Positions 51,270 to 61,534 of a DNA stretch of 64,000 nt are shown piece after piece (the first letter of the stretch is position 1; each line of letters begins with the position of its first letter). Below the pieces are notes generated by a model that saw only the letters and a list, made by a program, of their open reading frames with translations, searched no databases and had not been told where the DNA came from. A program made the translations under genes and the position numbers. Source of the DNA: Viscum album (taxonomy: Eukaryota > Streptophyta > Magnoliopsida > Santalales > Viscaceae); NCBI GenBank assembly GCA_963277665.1, contig OY728157.1, positions 370,402,067-370,466,066 of the forward strand, written 5' to 3'.

Positions 51270-53092
51270 TATAGCAACCCTGACTTTTCTTTCATTACTA
51301 TTACATCATTTTAAAGATAAACAACATAGTAGTATTACACAAAGAGGATCCAAAGGTTTATTGTCTTGGGAAAACAAAGACCATACATAACAATTACAAC
51401 ATCAAGAATAAACACTTATTTAATTTTTTATTCTCTAGATTCTTATAGGAACATTTTCTCTCCTTATTACATATAGCCACCCGAGGATATACATCAAAAG
51501 GGGTGATCTAGAATCCCTGAAAGAGGATAGATAAGAACAATATAGCATGGGGTGATCATAATTATAACATGGGAAAAAGATCATGAATATGAGAGGAAGC
51601 ATAAATATAAGACTTGGAATGTGGAAATTCATAAAAATGAAGCATCATGTCTTAGTGGTTAACTAACACACATACTTTTTAACCAATATAGCATCTCGTT
51701 CACACATCATTTCACATTTACACATGAGATTCATCACTTTACCCAATTCATTAGAGCGCTGTATAATTCCGGGCGCACCCGTCACTTCATAACATTATCA
51801 TTTATCATGAATGCCACAATGAACATATAGAATAAATGAAAATAACTAACCCATGAAATTAATGGGTTTCATCTCATAATAACACATTCATAAACTTTGG
51901 GGTCCGAAAATATAGAGGTAATACCATACTTGATACAAGAACCACAAATCTTGAATGAGAAGTAAAAGGTGAGTTCATAAAAGAAGAGTTCTTTTGGAAA
52001 ACATTTTTCTTGACATAAACAGTAGTGGTAAACATGTATATCCCAGAAAAGGAAACACAATGATGAAAAAATGATCCATAAAAAGTTACCATAGCAAAAA
52101 ATGGAGTGAAAGAGGGAGAACCTGAAGAACAAAATCTGTGTTCGAGAATTTCCCCCTACCTTGTACCCGAATGATTCATTCTCATTAATGTCCAGTATAA
52201 TGACATTATATTAATTAATTTGAAATCCAGAACCATGTGTACATAAATATGGTTCATTATGGTTTGATTAAGTGATTTTATGTTCCTTTGGATGAGTTAT
52301 AGAGTTTAAAAACATTATTCGGGAATATTTGTTTTTATGGTTTTCTTGAGTGATTCACTTGTATTCTTAAATTGATGATTGGGTAGAACATGGGTAATCA
52401 TCTAGAAATGATATTAAATGTTATTAATCATATTACAGGATTTTTAATGATCTTATAATGAATCAAATTAGATCCACATGGATGAATCATTAGATAATAA
52501 TTAGATGTTGATTTTTTGGGTTAATTTGGGCGGTTTTTCAATCACAACGAACTTATTTTAACTTATCACTTAGTAATATGGTCAAAAGTTAGTTACATAA
52601 CTTTAAATAGGAGACAATACATATAAAATGTTCTGGTTCAACCATACAAATGGTTTCATTACCAGATCTGAAATTAGAAATGGAAGAAGAAAGAATGTCG
52701 TTCTTGAAGGTGAAAAATTATCACCTCAAGAACAATGTTCTCTTTAATGAAATAAAAGGAAGATGGAAAGGGGGTTGGATGATATAATATACCATTAGAA
52801 TAATAAATTTAAATTAGATGTATAATACTGGATTTACAATACAATTCAGATAAATATAGGTGGGGAGAGATCAAGAAATGAACATGAACTTGAAAGAAAA
52901 TTAAAGGAGAAGAGGGAGAGAAATTACCTCTTGAATCCTTCTCTTGAGAACCTCCTTAAGGGCCTAATAATTGTACTTTGATGTGACCACAAGCTCTCGG
53001 ACGTGGGGGAGGGTCTAGGGAAGGTGTTTGGGAAGATTTTATAGAAGAATTGGAGCTTGGGAGGTGTGAGGAAATGAGGGTATGAAGGGTGG

Positions 53093-53100
53093 CTTTTATA
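53093..53100 (-). promoter_or_regulatory. D 3' LTR TATA box
   Basis: The minus strand reads TATAAAAG in CCACTATAAAAGCCACCC, 907 bp from the LTR start. Confidence 0.65.
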
Positions 53101-53740
53101 GTGGAGGGGAGAGGGGTTTCCTTAATATAAAATTCATTAATTTATTAATTTCACCTAAGGCAAGGAATAGTGAGTCTTGTATGAAAAATAATAGTAATTT
53201 TATCTTGTGATCCTGAACCATGTCGGATTACATCATCAGAGCATCATCGATGACTCAATTAATCCCTTATTTAGCAGTTATTGTAAATTTTCGGATTCTA
53301 CTATTCATAAAAAATTCATGTATCTCAGAAAAATCCCCAAAATTTACCCCAACCATTTTTTGAGGTTTATAATACAAAAATGAATTAAATTTTTCAAAAA
53401 AAAATTTCTATATAATATTAATTTAATATTTAATTATAATCATAATTTAGTGAAAAAAACATTTTTTAAGATTAAAATCGATTTTATAGTGCTTTCAAAA
53501 ATTACGTAGGTTCTTATAATATTATTTAAAAACAATAATACATTTATTTGATAAATAATGAATACATTCTAGGAAAAACATTTTCCTTTAAATTAATCAA
53601 TTAGTTATAATTAATTATTTATGACTTTCAAAATTCCAAAACCTTTACTAAGGTCAAATTGTCACTTCCTAATATGTATAAATTTTATTTAATTATTCAT
53701 GGGTACGGGTACTCTTATTTTGGATCATTTAATATTATTA

Positions 53741-53800
53741 AGGGTGATATTACTATTCATAAGGGTATGTTACTATTCTTAAAGGTATGTTCCTATTCAT
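53741..53800 (-). repeat. 20-bp tandem repeat, three units, D 3' LTR
   Basis: The plus-strand unit is AAGGGTATGTTACTATTCTT with small changes. It lies in U3, about 210-270 bp from the LTR start and upstream of the TATA box. Confidence 0.7.
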
Positions 53801-54007
53801 TGAAAATTATTTTTCTTTCATTAGATTCCAAAAATCATCTTAAGCAAAACTGTGTATGTCGGATTTTTAAAATTCCAAACAGAAAAGTGAAAAACTTATG
53901 TTTAATGGTCACTTATCACTTAGTAGTTCATTATGTTGTGTTTTCATGTTATTTTATGACATAAATATAATAAGGGAATTTCCATGGAAAAATATAGGGT
54001 CGTTACA

Positions 54008-54021
54008 TTCTTCTATCCCTT
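54008..54021 (-). promoter_or_regulatory. D polypurine tract
   Basis: The minus strand reads AAGGGATAGAAGAA directly before TGTAACGACC. Confidence 0.7.
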
Positions 54022-54048
54022 AAGAAATTTCACACCCGAAATTTCAAA

Positions 54049-54423
54049 TTACACAAACAGGTGAGGGTGTTTCTCCTTCACTACCTCTTCTGGTTCCCAA
54101 GTTGCTTCCACAAATTTATGGTTCATCCACAGCACTTTGAAAAGATGGTTTGTCTTATTTTCTAGAACCTTATCTCCCCGATCTAGAATCTTTACTTGCT
54201 GCTCCTCATAGGAGAGATCATCTTCCAGCTGCACCACCTCCGAGCTTAGTACATGTGAGGGGTCTGGTATGTACTTCCTCTGTAGTGATAGATGAAAAAC
54301 ATCATAAACATGACCCATATTTGGTAGAAGTGAAAGAAGATGGGCCACAACTCCTATACAGTCAAGAATCTCAAAGGGGCCCATATACCTTGGGCTTAGC
54401 TTCCCTTTCTTCCCGAATCGCAT
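54049..54423 (-). pseudogene. D integrase C-terminus with chromodomain
   Basis: An open stretch of 124 codons ending in the natural stop of the polyprotein. The first part holds the GPF motif (SPRYMGPFEILDCIG), a DNA-binding part of the integrase C-terminal region. The last 55 residues form a chromodomain of the Tekay type (KVLWMNHKFVEATWEPEE), which in chromoviruses is thought to steer integration by reading histone marks. This is the least damaged part of the polyprotein. The 91-codon plus-strand ORF at 54150-54425 is its antisense. Confidence 0.85.
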
Positions 54424-55440
54424 GACTCTATTCCATGGCGATATTCAGAGGAAGAATTTATCTCCAATGTAGAACTCAAAGTCCCTTTGATGGTTGTCAG
54501 CATAGCTCTTTTGCCTACTTTGAGTAGATTTGATGTGTTTCTGGATGACTTAAACCTTCTCTGTCATCTCTTGGACAAGATCGAGTCCAAGTAGCTTTCT
54601 TTCTCCAACTTCATCCCAACAGGTTGGAGTTATACATCGCTTTCCCTACAGAGCTTCATATGGATCCATCTGAATACTTGAGTGGAAGCTATTTTTGTAT
54701 GAGAACTCAACCAATGGGAGATGTTGATCCCAACCACATTTTAATTCAAGAGAGAAGGCTCTTAGCATATCTTCAAGTGTCTGAATAGTCCTTTCCGATT
54801 GGCCATCATCTTTGGGGTGATAGGCTAAGCTGAAATTTAATTTAGTACTCAAAGCATGTTGAAGGATCCTCTAGAACATAGATGTGAACCTTTGATCATG
54901 GTCAGAGACAATTGAGAGTGGAACACCGTGCAGTCTCACCACTTCCTTCACATATATCATTGCTTGTTTTTCAAGCGATATATCCTCCCGAAGAGAAATA
55001 AAATGGGAAGTCTTGGTGAGTCCATCAACCATAACCCATATCGCATTATTTCCCTTTGAAGTATTCAAGATACCTGTGATAAAGTCCATTATAATATTTT
55101 CCCATTTACACATGGGTATAGGAAATGGCTGCATCATACCCTTGGACTTTTTTCACTCAGCTTTAACTTGATGACATAACAAGCACCTTGATATATATTC
55201 CGCAATCTCCTTCTTCGTGTTATCCCACCAAAAGTGTTCTCAAAGATCATGGTACATCCTGGTACTCCCATGATGGATAGAGAATGTTAAGCTATGTGCA
55301 TTGTCCAATAGATCCTTCTTTATCCTGGGTGATAAAGGCACAGAAAGTCGAGTTCCAACCAGAATCACACCATCATCATCAATATTGAACTCTTGCAGCT
55401 TCCCATCCTTTACTTCATTCACCCTCTTTTGTATCTCCAC
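54424..55440 (-). pseudogene. D integrase: zinc domain and catalytic core
   Basis: Integrase inserts the cDNA into the host genome. The zinc domain is visible as SIHHGSTRMYHDL with the CLLC pair near 55160-55180. The catalytic triad is still readable: Asp in IIMDFITG (about 55090), Asp in IVSDHDQRFTS (about 54895), Glu in DGQSERTIQTLEDM (about 54800). The segment WDQHLPLVEFSYKNSFHSS follows, as usual. At least one in-frame TGA (about 55150), a stop near 54640 and further damage at 54430-54640 break the frame. Confidence 0.85.
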
Positions 55441-55470
55441 ATCATCCCTTTATGCTTCCTTAATCTTCTC

Positions 55471-55970
55471 CTAGATGGATGGTTTCACAATCATTTGGTA
55501 AAGGTAGGATGTATCCCCTACTCTTATGATTTCCAAATCCATACTTTGCATATCCAAGAACATATGGTCTTTCACAATCCGCAACATGGATAGAATAGCA
55601 GGTTCTTTTCTGCAGAGAGCATCATATACCTTTTTCGCCTTTCCAGGATGATAGTGAATAGATAAATCATAATCCTTGATTATCTCTAACCATATCCTTT
55701 GACCCATGTTTAGATCTTTTTGAATGAATATATACTTTCGGCTCTTGTAGTCGGTGTATATGTCAATCTTCTCACCATAAAGGTAGTGCCGCCTGATTTT
55801 CAAGGAAAAAATCACGGCTTCTTGCTCTTGATCATGTGTCGGGTAGTTCTTCTCATGGATCTTCAACTGTCGTAAGGCATAGGATATCACATTATCATTT
55901 TACATGAGTACACAAACCAAGCCTTTCTTTGAAGCATCACTGTATATCACAAAACATTCTCCACTTTTCA
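55471..55970 (-). pseudogene. D RNase H domain
   Basis: RNase H removes the RNA strand after reverse transcription. The start is seen as VIYSDASKKGLVCVLM, which keeps the first catalytic Asp and is then cut by a TAA where the family has Gln. The 139-codon open stretch 55890-55471 continues with THDQEQEAVIFSLKIRRHYL, the TDYKS catalytic region and YHPGKAKKVYDALCRK. It lies between RT and integrase as expected for Ty3/gypsy. The plus-strand ORFs at 55393 and 55904 are shadows. Confidence 0.85.
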
Positions 55971-56175
55971 GTAGTGTGAGTACAGGTGCAGTGATCATCC
56001 TTCTCTTTATCTTCTTGAAGCTTCCCTCACATTATTCTATACAGACGTACCTTATCCCATTCTTTGTTAACTTATTTAGAGGGCTTGACAATCATGAGAA
56101 GTTTCTCACAAAACGTCGGTAGTACCCAGCTAATCCAAGAAAACTACTGATTTCTGTGACACTAAAGGGTGTGGT

Positions 56176-56755
56176 TCATTCCTCAATCACCATTTTCTTT
56201 GAAGGATCCACAAAAATTTCCTCACTTGTGATCACTTTCCCCAAGAACGTGACTTGATTCATCCAAAAGTCACACATTCTGAACATGGCGTACAACTTCT
56301 CCTTTATTAATGTCTCCAACACAAGTCTTAGATAATTTTTTATGTTCCTCCTTACTCGTTGTGTAGATGAGAATATCATCGATAAACACTACCACACATT
56401 TTTCGAGGAAATGTATAAAGAATCTATTCATAAAATCCATGAAGATTGCAGGGGAATTAGTAAGTCTGAAGGGCATCACCAAAAACTCATAGTGCCCATA
56501 CCTTGTACAGAAGGCAGTCTTCTGAATATCTTCTTTCTTCACCTTTACCTGATGATATCCAGAATGAATATCCAACTTTGAGAAGTATTGAGATCCTCTT
56601 AACTGATCGAAGAAGTCATCAATATTTGGGATATGATAATCTTTCTTTATGGTGATCTTGTGGAGTTCTCGATAATCGATACACAGCCGCATTGTTCCAT
56701 CTTTCTTCTTCACAAAGAGCACTGGTGCACCCCAAGGTGATGCACTATGGTGTAT
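56176..56755 (-). pseudogene. D reverse transcriptase
   Basis: Copies element RNA into DNA. The domain begins with [17 protein letters not shown] near 56745 and continues with [13 protein letters not shown], the first catalytic Asp in [12 protein letters not shown], and the active-site pair in [14 protein letters not shown] frameshift follows [12 protein letters not shown] near 56330, and the thumb/connection region continues in another phase to 56176 ([20 protein letters not shown]). Active-site residues survive although the frame does not. The plus-strand ORF at 56342 is antisense. Confidence 0.9.
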
Positions 56756-56866
56756 GAACCCTTAGTCTAGATTCTTTTGTAGTTTCTTATTTAACTCATC
56801 ATGTTCAATAGTAGGAATCCTATAGGGACAATTAGAGATTGGAGTAGTTCCAGGCATGTGTTCAAT

Positions 56867-57082
56867 TCAGAACTCTACCTCATGATCAGGGGGAATTCCG
56901 GGTAACTCTTCAAGAAATAAATCTTCGTATTCCCTCACGATGGGTATTTCCTCATGGTTGGAACTTTCCTTCGAGTCAACCATTTGGGCGAGGTATGCTT
57001 CTTCATAGGGAATAAACACCCACACCATTGAAGGATTTTTCAAAGGAGATTCATGATCTTCCTTGCATTTGTAGAGGAGCAT
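56867..57082 (-). pseudogene. D protease-RT linker
   Basis: A 71-codon open stretch ends in YEDLFLEELPGIPPDHEVEF, the standard lead-in to Ty3/gypsy RT. It is separated from the RT start by a damaged segment (56756-56866). Confidence 0.7.
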
Positions 57083-57115
57083 GGGATGGTTCGGATTATG
57101 AAAAGATATTTCCTT

Positions 57116-57394
57116 TTATTGAAATTTGATATGTGCTCTATATAACGAGTGACAATCCATTCCCATTATAGCATCGAATTCCACCAAGGGAAGTATTAAG
57201 AGAATTACCAGAAGAATATTCCCACACACACCAATGGGAGAAGAGTCAAACACATAGGTTGAAATGATTTCACCACTCTGTGTTTTTACAGAAATCTCTA
57301 CTTCAAGGTTTCGGGGCTTCGATTCTATAGTTCTAGAAAACTTGAAAGATATAAAGGAATGCGTAGAACAAGAATTAAATAAGACTTTTTCCAT
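57116..57394 (-). pseudogene. D aspartic protease, active site lost
   Basis: The protease would cut the Gag-Pol polyprotein. The pattern VLFNSCSTHSFIS stands where the family has a D-S/T-G/A active site followed by THSFIS, so the catalytic Asp is Asn and the Gly is Cys. Downstream VEFDAIMGMD matches the conserved second half. At 92 codons the length fits a retroviral-type protease half-dimer. The placement between gag and RT is regular. Confidence 0.8.
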
Positions 57395-57599
57395 TCTTTA
57401 GTTAATAGGAAGTGTACCTTGTACAACTTCATTATCATGCTCCACCTCTACAGTAGTGATGGCATAAGGCTTCCCTTGTTCTTTTGGATTCAGTGGCTAC
57501 TAATGTGGATTACCCTCGAGAGCTTGAGGTTTAGTGCACTGGTTTGCATAGTGCCCTAACTCTTTATTGTTATAGAATTGAACCACGAGTGGTTCTATC

Positions 57600-58545
57600 C
57601 TTTCATCTACTACATTCTCTTTAATTTTAGTGTCTTTTCAACACTCTTGAGCATGGTTCCCTTCTTTCCCACACTTGAATCATTTCCCTGTCCCCTTGAG
57701 GTAGTTCCCATGGTGGAACTTCCCACATTTTTGGCATGTGGGTCATTGATTTTTCTTCTCGCCTTTGTCATTAGATCCACTGGCTTGAAACTCCATCTAT
57801 TATTTCTTATAACTATAGCCATGGGAACATTCTCCAAACCCCATCTCCAATTTTAGAGCACACTAAACAACTTTTTTATAACTCCCAAAGTCTTGAATTG
57901 CAAGATCCTTTCGAAGGTGTGGTTTTAAGCCACTAAAGAATCTACAAACTTTTCTATCATTGTTTATAACAAAACCTGAAGCGTACCTTACGAGCCTTGT
58001 AAAATTTGGTTCATAGGTTGTGACCGATTATCCATATTTTTCATGAGATCTATAAATTCTCTCTCCATTTTCATGCAATGAGTTTGTGGGAAGTACTTAT
58101 TATGAATCATTATCTTAAAGTCTTCCCATTCCATCTGTTCAATTTCCTCCCTTGGATTGGTGTTCTTAATCAAAGAACATCATTGATATGATTATCCATA
58201 TAGATGATAAACGGCTAGGGTCACATTTTCCCTCTCAGAATAGCGAATAACGAAAAAGATCATCTCCATGGAGTTGATCCACTGTTTCACAACTAGTGGA
58301 TCAGAAGATCCACAAAACATCGGTGGCTGTTTCTACATAAAACATTCGAATTCCAGTTGCTCCCTATTTGGTGAAGGAGGAAGTTCCCCATTATTATGGT
58401 TATTGTTCATAACTTAAGATAATTCGGTAATCATCACCATGAAGTTTTTAAATCCACCTCCGAAATCATTGGGGATGTCATTCGATCAATCGTTGCATTG
58501 ACCCTCGCAGGAGTTGTTGGCCTGATTTCGCCTGGTTCCCACCAT
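57600..58545 (-). pseudogene. D gag
   Basis: Gag forms the particle and binds RNA. The start is placed at ATG 58545-58543 (MVGTRRNQANNS), about 215 nt after the primer site. The capsid region shows WINSMEMIFF and the open stretch 58173-57988 with WEDFKIMIHNKYFPQ, a conserved Ty3/gypsy Gag block. A double zinc knuckle lies at 57736-57641: CQKCGKFHHGNYLKGTGK, a stop in place of the next Cys, then FKCGKEGNHAQEC. About four in-frame stops and several phase changes break the frame. TGA and TAA codons at former CGA/CAA/TGC-like positions suit decay by cytosine deamination. Confidence 0.85.
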
Positions 58546-58750
58546 TCTCTAAAATAGAAAAGGATAGAAAAAAATATAAGTAAACAATTCAAGAATACAT
58601 AAAATATTAATTTGAAACATTTATACTAAAAAAATAACATATGGGGTCCCTATGTAAATACTCGTGTGTGCATATTTGTACTCAATCTTGTACTAGAAGT
58701 TTTCTCTAGGGTTCACTAATCCTAATTCCCAAATTAACTAAACCTTTCCA

Positions 58751-58759
58751 TTGATACCA
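58751..58759 (-). promoter_or_regulatory. D primer-binding site
   Basis: The minus strand reads TGGTATCAA, matching the first eight bases of the iMet primer site, then diverges. It stands 2 nt after the 5' LTR end. Confidence 0.65.
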
Positions 58760-60615
58760 ACTATAGAAACCCCGCCTTTTCTTAAATTACTATTACATCA
58801 TATTAAAGATAAAAAAAATAATAGTATTACACATAGAGGATCCAATGGTTTAGTGTCTTGGGAAAACTAGGACCATACATAACAATTACAACATCACGCA
58901 TAAACATTTATTTAATTTCTTCTTCTCTAGCTTCTTATTGGAACTTGTCCTCTCTGTAGTACATGTAGCCACATGAGGAAATACATAAAAAGGGGAGAGA
59001 TAGAAGCCCAATAAGAGGATATATAAGAACAATATATCTTGGGGTGATCATAATCATAACATGGGGAAAAATCATGAACATGAAAGGAAGCATAAATATA
59101 AGACTAGGAATGTGGCAATACATAAAAATGAAACATCATGTCTTTGTGGTTAACTACCACACATACTTGTGAACCAGGTTAGCATCTTTTTCACACATCA
59201 TTTCACATTTACTCATGAGGTTCAACACTTTACCCAATTCATTGGAACACTGTATAATTTCGGGTGCACCTGTCACTTTGAAACATTCATATTGCGCTAT
59301 ATAATTCCGGGATCACCCATCACATCATAACATTATCATTTATCATGAATGACTAAACGAAAATTTATAATAAATGAACATAAATAAACCATTAAAAGTA
59401 ATGGGTTTAATCTCATAAGAACACACTCATAAACTTTGGGTTCCCAAAATATAGAGGGAATAACATACTTGATACAAGAACTGCAAATCTTGAATGAGAA
59501 GTAAAAGGAGAGTTCTTAGAAGAATAGTTCTTTGGGAAAACATTTTTTTGACATAAACAGTAGTGATAAACTTTTATATCCCAGAAAAGGAAATAAAATG
59601 ATGAACAAATTATCCTTAAGGAGTAAGAGTGAAAGAGGGAGAACCCGAAGGACGAAATTTGGGTTCGAGAATTACCACTTACCTTGTACCCGAATGCTTT
59701 CTTCTCATTAATGTCCTGTATAATTACATTATATTCATTAATTAGAAATAAATAACCTTTTGTAAATTTATATGGTTCATTATGGTTTCATTATGTGATT
59801 TTATATTCCTTTGGATGAGTTATAGTGTTTAAAAACATCAATCAGGAATGATTGTTTTTATGGCTTTCTTGAGTGGTTCACTTGTATTCTTAAATTGATG
59901 TTTGGGTAGAACATGGGTAAACATCCAGAAATTATAGTAAATTTTATTAATAATATTACAGGAATTTTAATGATATTATAATGCATCAAATTAGATCCAC
60001 GTGGATGAATCATTAGATTCGAATTAAATGATGATTATTTGGGTTAATTTGGGAGGTTTTTCGATCACAACAAACTTGTTTTAACTTATCACTTAATAAT
60101 ATGGTCATAAGTTAGTTCCAGAACTATAAATAGGAGATAATACATATAAAATGTTCTGGTTCAACCATAAAAAGGGTTTCATGACCATATTTGAAAGTAG
60201 AAATGGAAGAAGAAAGCATGTCGTTCTTGAAGGTGAAAAATTAACACCTCACGAATAACGTTCTCTTTAATAAAATAAAAGGAATAGGGAAAGGGGGTTA
60301 GATGATATAATATCACATTAGCATCATAAAATTACTGTAGATTTATAATACAGGAGTTACAATACAATTAAGATGAATATAGGTGGGGAGAGGTCAAGAA
60401 ATGAACTTGAACTTGAAAATAAATTAAAGGAGAAGAGGGAGAGAAATTATCTCTTGAATCCTTCTCTTGAGAACCTCCTTAAGGGCCTAAGCGTGGTCCT
60501 TTGATGACACCAGAAGATCATGGACGTGGGGGAGGGGCTAGGTAAGGTTTTTGGGTAGAGTTTAGAGAAGGCTTGGAGCTTGAGGGGTGTGAGGAAATGA
60601 GGGTGTGAAGGGTGT

Positions 60616-60623
60616 CTCTTATA
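60616..60623 (-). promoter_or_regulatory. D 5' LTR TATA box, decayed
   Basis: The minus strand reads TATAAGAG, 906 bp from the LTR start. The sister LTR has TATAAAAG at 907 bp. Confidence 0.55.
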
Positions 60624-61241
60624 GTGGAGGGGAGAGGGGTTTCCATAATATAAAATTCATTAGTTTATTAATTTCCCCTAAGACAACAAATATTGAGCCT
60701 TAGAAGACCAATAATTGTACTTTTATCATGGTATCCCGAACCAAGTGGGCTTACATCAGGAGATCATCATCGATGACTCAATTTATCCATTATTTAGCAT
60801 TTATTGTAAATTATCGGATTCTACTATTCATCAAAATTTCTAGTATCTCAGAAATATCCAAAAAATTTACTTTAACATTTTTTGACATGTATAATCCAAA
60901 AATGATGTCCATTTTTCAAAAATAATTTTATAAATATTATTAATTTAATATTTAAATAAAATCATAATTTATATAGAAAAAGTGTTATAAGATGAAAACT
61001 GATTTTATAGTGCTTTCAAAAATTACATAGGGTCTTTTAAAAAAATATAAAAACAATAAAACATTGATTTGATAGATAATTAATAAATTCTAAGAAAATA
61101 AATTTTACTTTAAATTAATTATTTAGTTATAATTAATTATTTATGACTTACAAAATTCCAAAACGTTTACTAAGGTCAAATTGTCACTTCCTAAGATGTA
61201 TAAATTTTATTTAATTATTCATGGGTAAGGTTACTCTTATG

Positions 61242-61322
61242 TTGGATGATTTACTATACATAAGGGTTTTATTACTATTCATAAGGGTATGTTACTATTC
61301 TTAAGGGTGTGTTACTATTCAC
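61242..61322 (-). repeat. 20-bp tandem repeat, D 5' LTR
   Basis: Three to four units of AAGGGTATGTTACTATTCTT type, matching 53741-53800. Confidence 0.7.
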
Positions 61323-61529
61323 CAAAAATTGTTTTTGTTTCATTAGACTCCAAAAATCATCTTGAGCACAACCGTGCATGTCGTATTTTTAAAATTCCAA
61401 ACACAAAATTGAAAAACTTATGATTAAAGGTCACTTATCACTTAGTAGTTCATTATTTTGTGTTTTGATTTTATTTTATGACTTAAATATAATAAGGTAA
61501 TATCCATTGAAAAACATTAGGTCGTTATA

Positions 61530-61534
61530 TGCGT
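61530..61534. repeat. Right target-site duplication of D (TGCGT)
   Basis: It pairs with TGCAT at 51265-51269. The Y 5' LTR holds the single-copy TGCGT at the same point (45612-45616). Confidence 0.7.

Larger units (their letters stand above)
51270..54007 (-). repeat. D 3' LTR (2738 bp)
   Basis: It is collinear with 58762-61529. On the plus strand it runs from TATAGCAACC to GGTCGTTACA. It carries a TATA box and a 20-bp tandem array. Confidence 0.85.
51270..61529 (-). mobile_element. Element D: Tekay/Del-type chromovirus, complete but dead
   Basis: A full Ty3/gypsy order on the minus strand: 5' LTR (58762-61529), primer site, gag, protease, RT, RNase H, integrase, chromodomain, polypurine tract, 3' LTR (51270-54007). 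The LTRs are 2768 and 2738 bp and start TGTAACGACC. The target duplication is TGCAT/TGCGT. The C-terminal string KVLWMNHKFVEATWEPEE is typical of Tekay/Del chromoviruses. By a hand count over about 200 bp the LTRs differ at roughly one position in eight, so the insertion is old. Stops and frameshifts occur in nearly every domain. It is the youngest element of stack 2. Confidence 0.9.
58762..61529 (-). repeat. D 5' LTR (2768 bp)
   Basis: It is collinear with 51270-54007. On the plus strand it runs from TATAGAAACC to GGTCGTTATA at 61529. It includes the TATA box and a 20-bp tandem array. Confidence 0.85.

Noticed and set aside
53659..53964. 101-codon plus-strand ORF
   Set aside because: It lies in the D 3' LTR, antisense to the element, and spans the 20-bp repeats; the sister LTR does not keep it.
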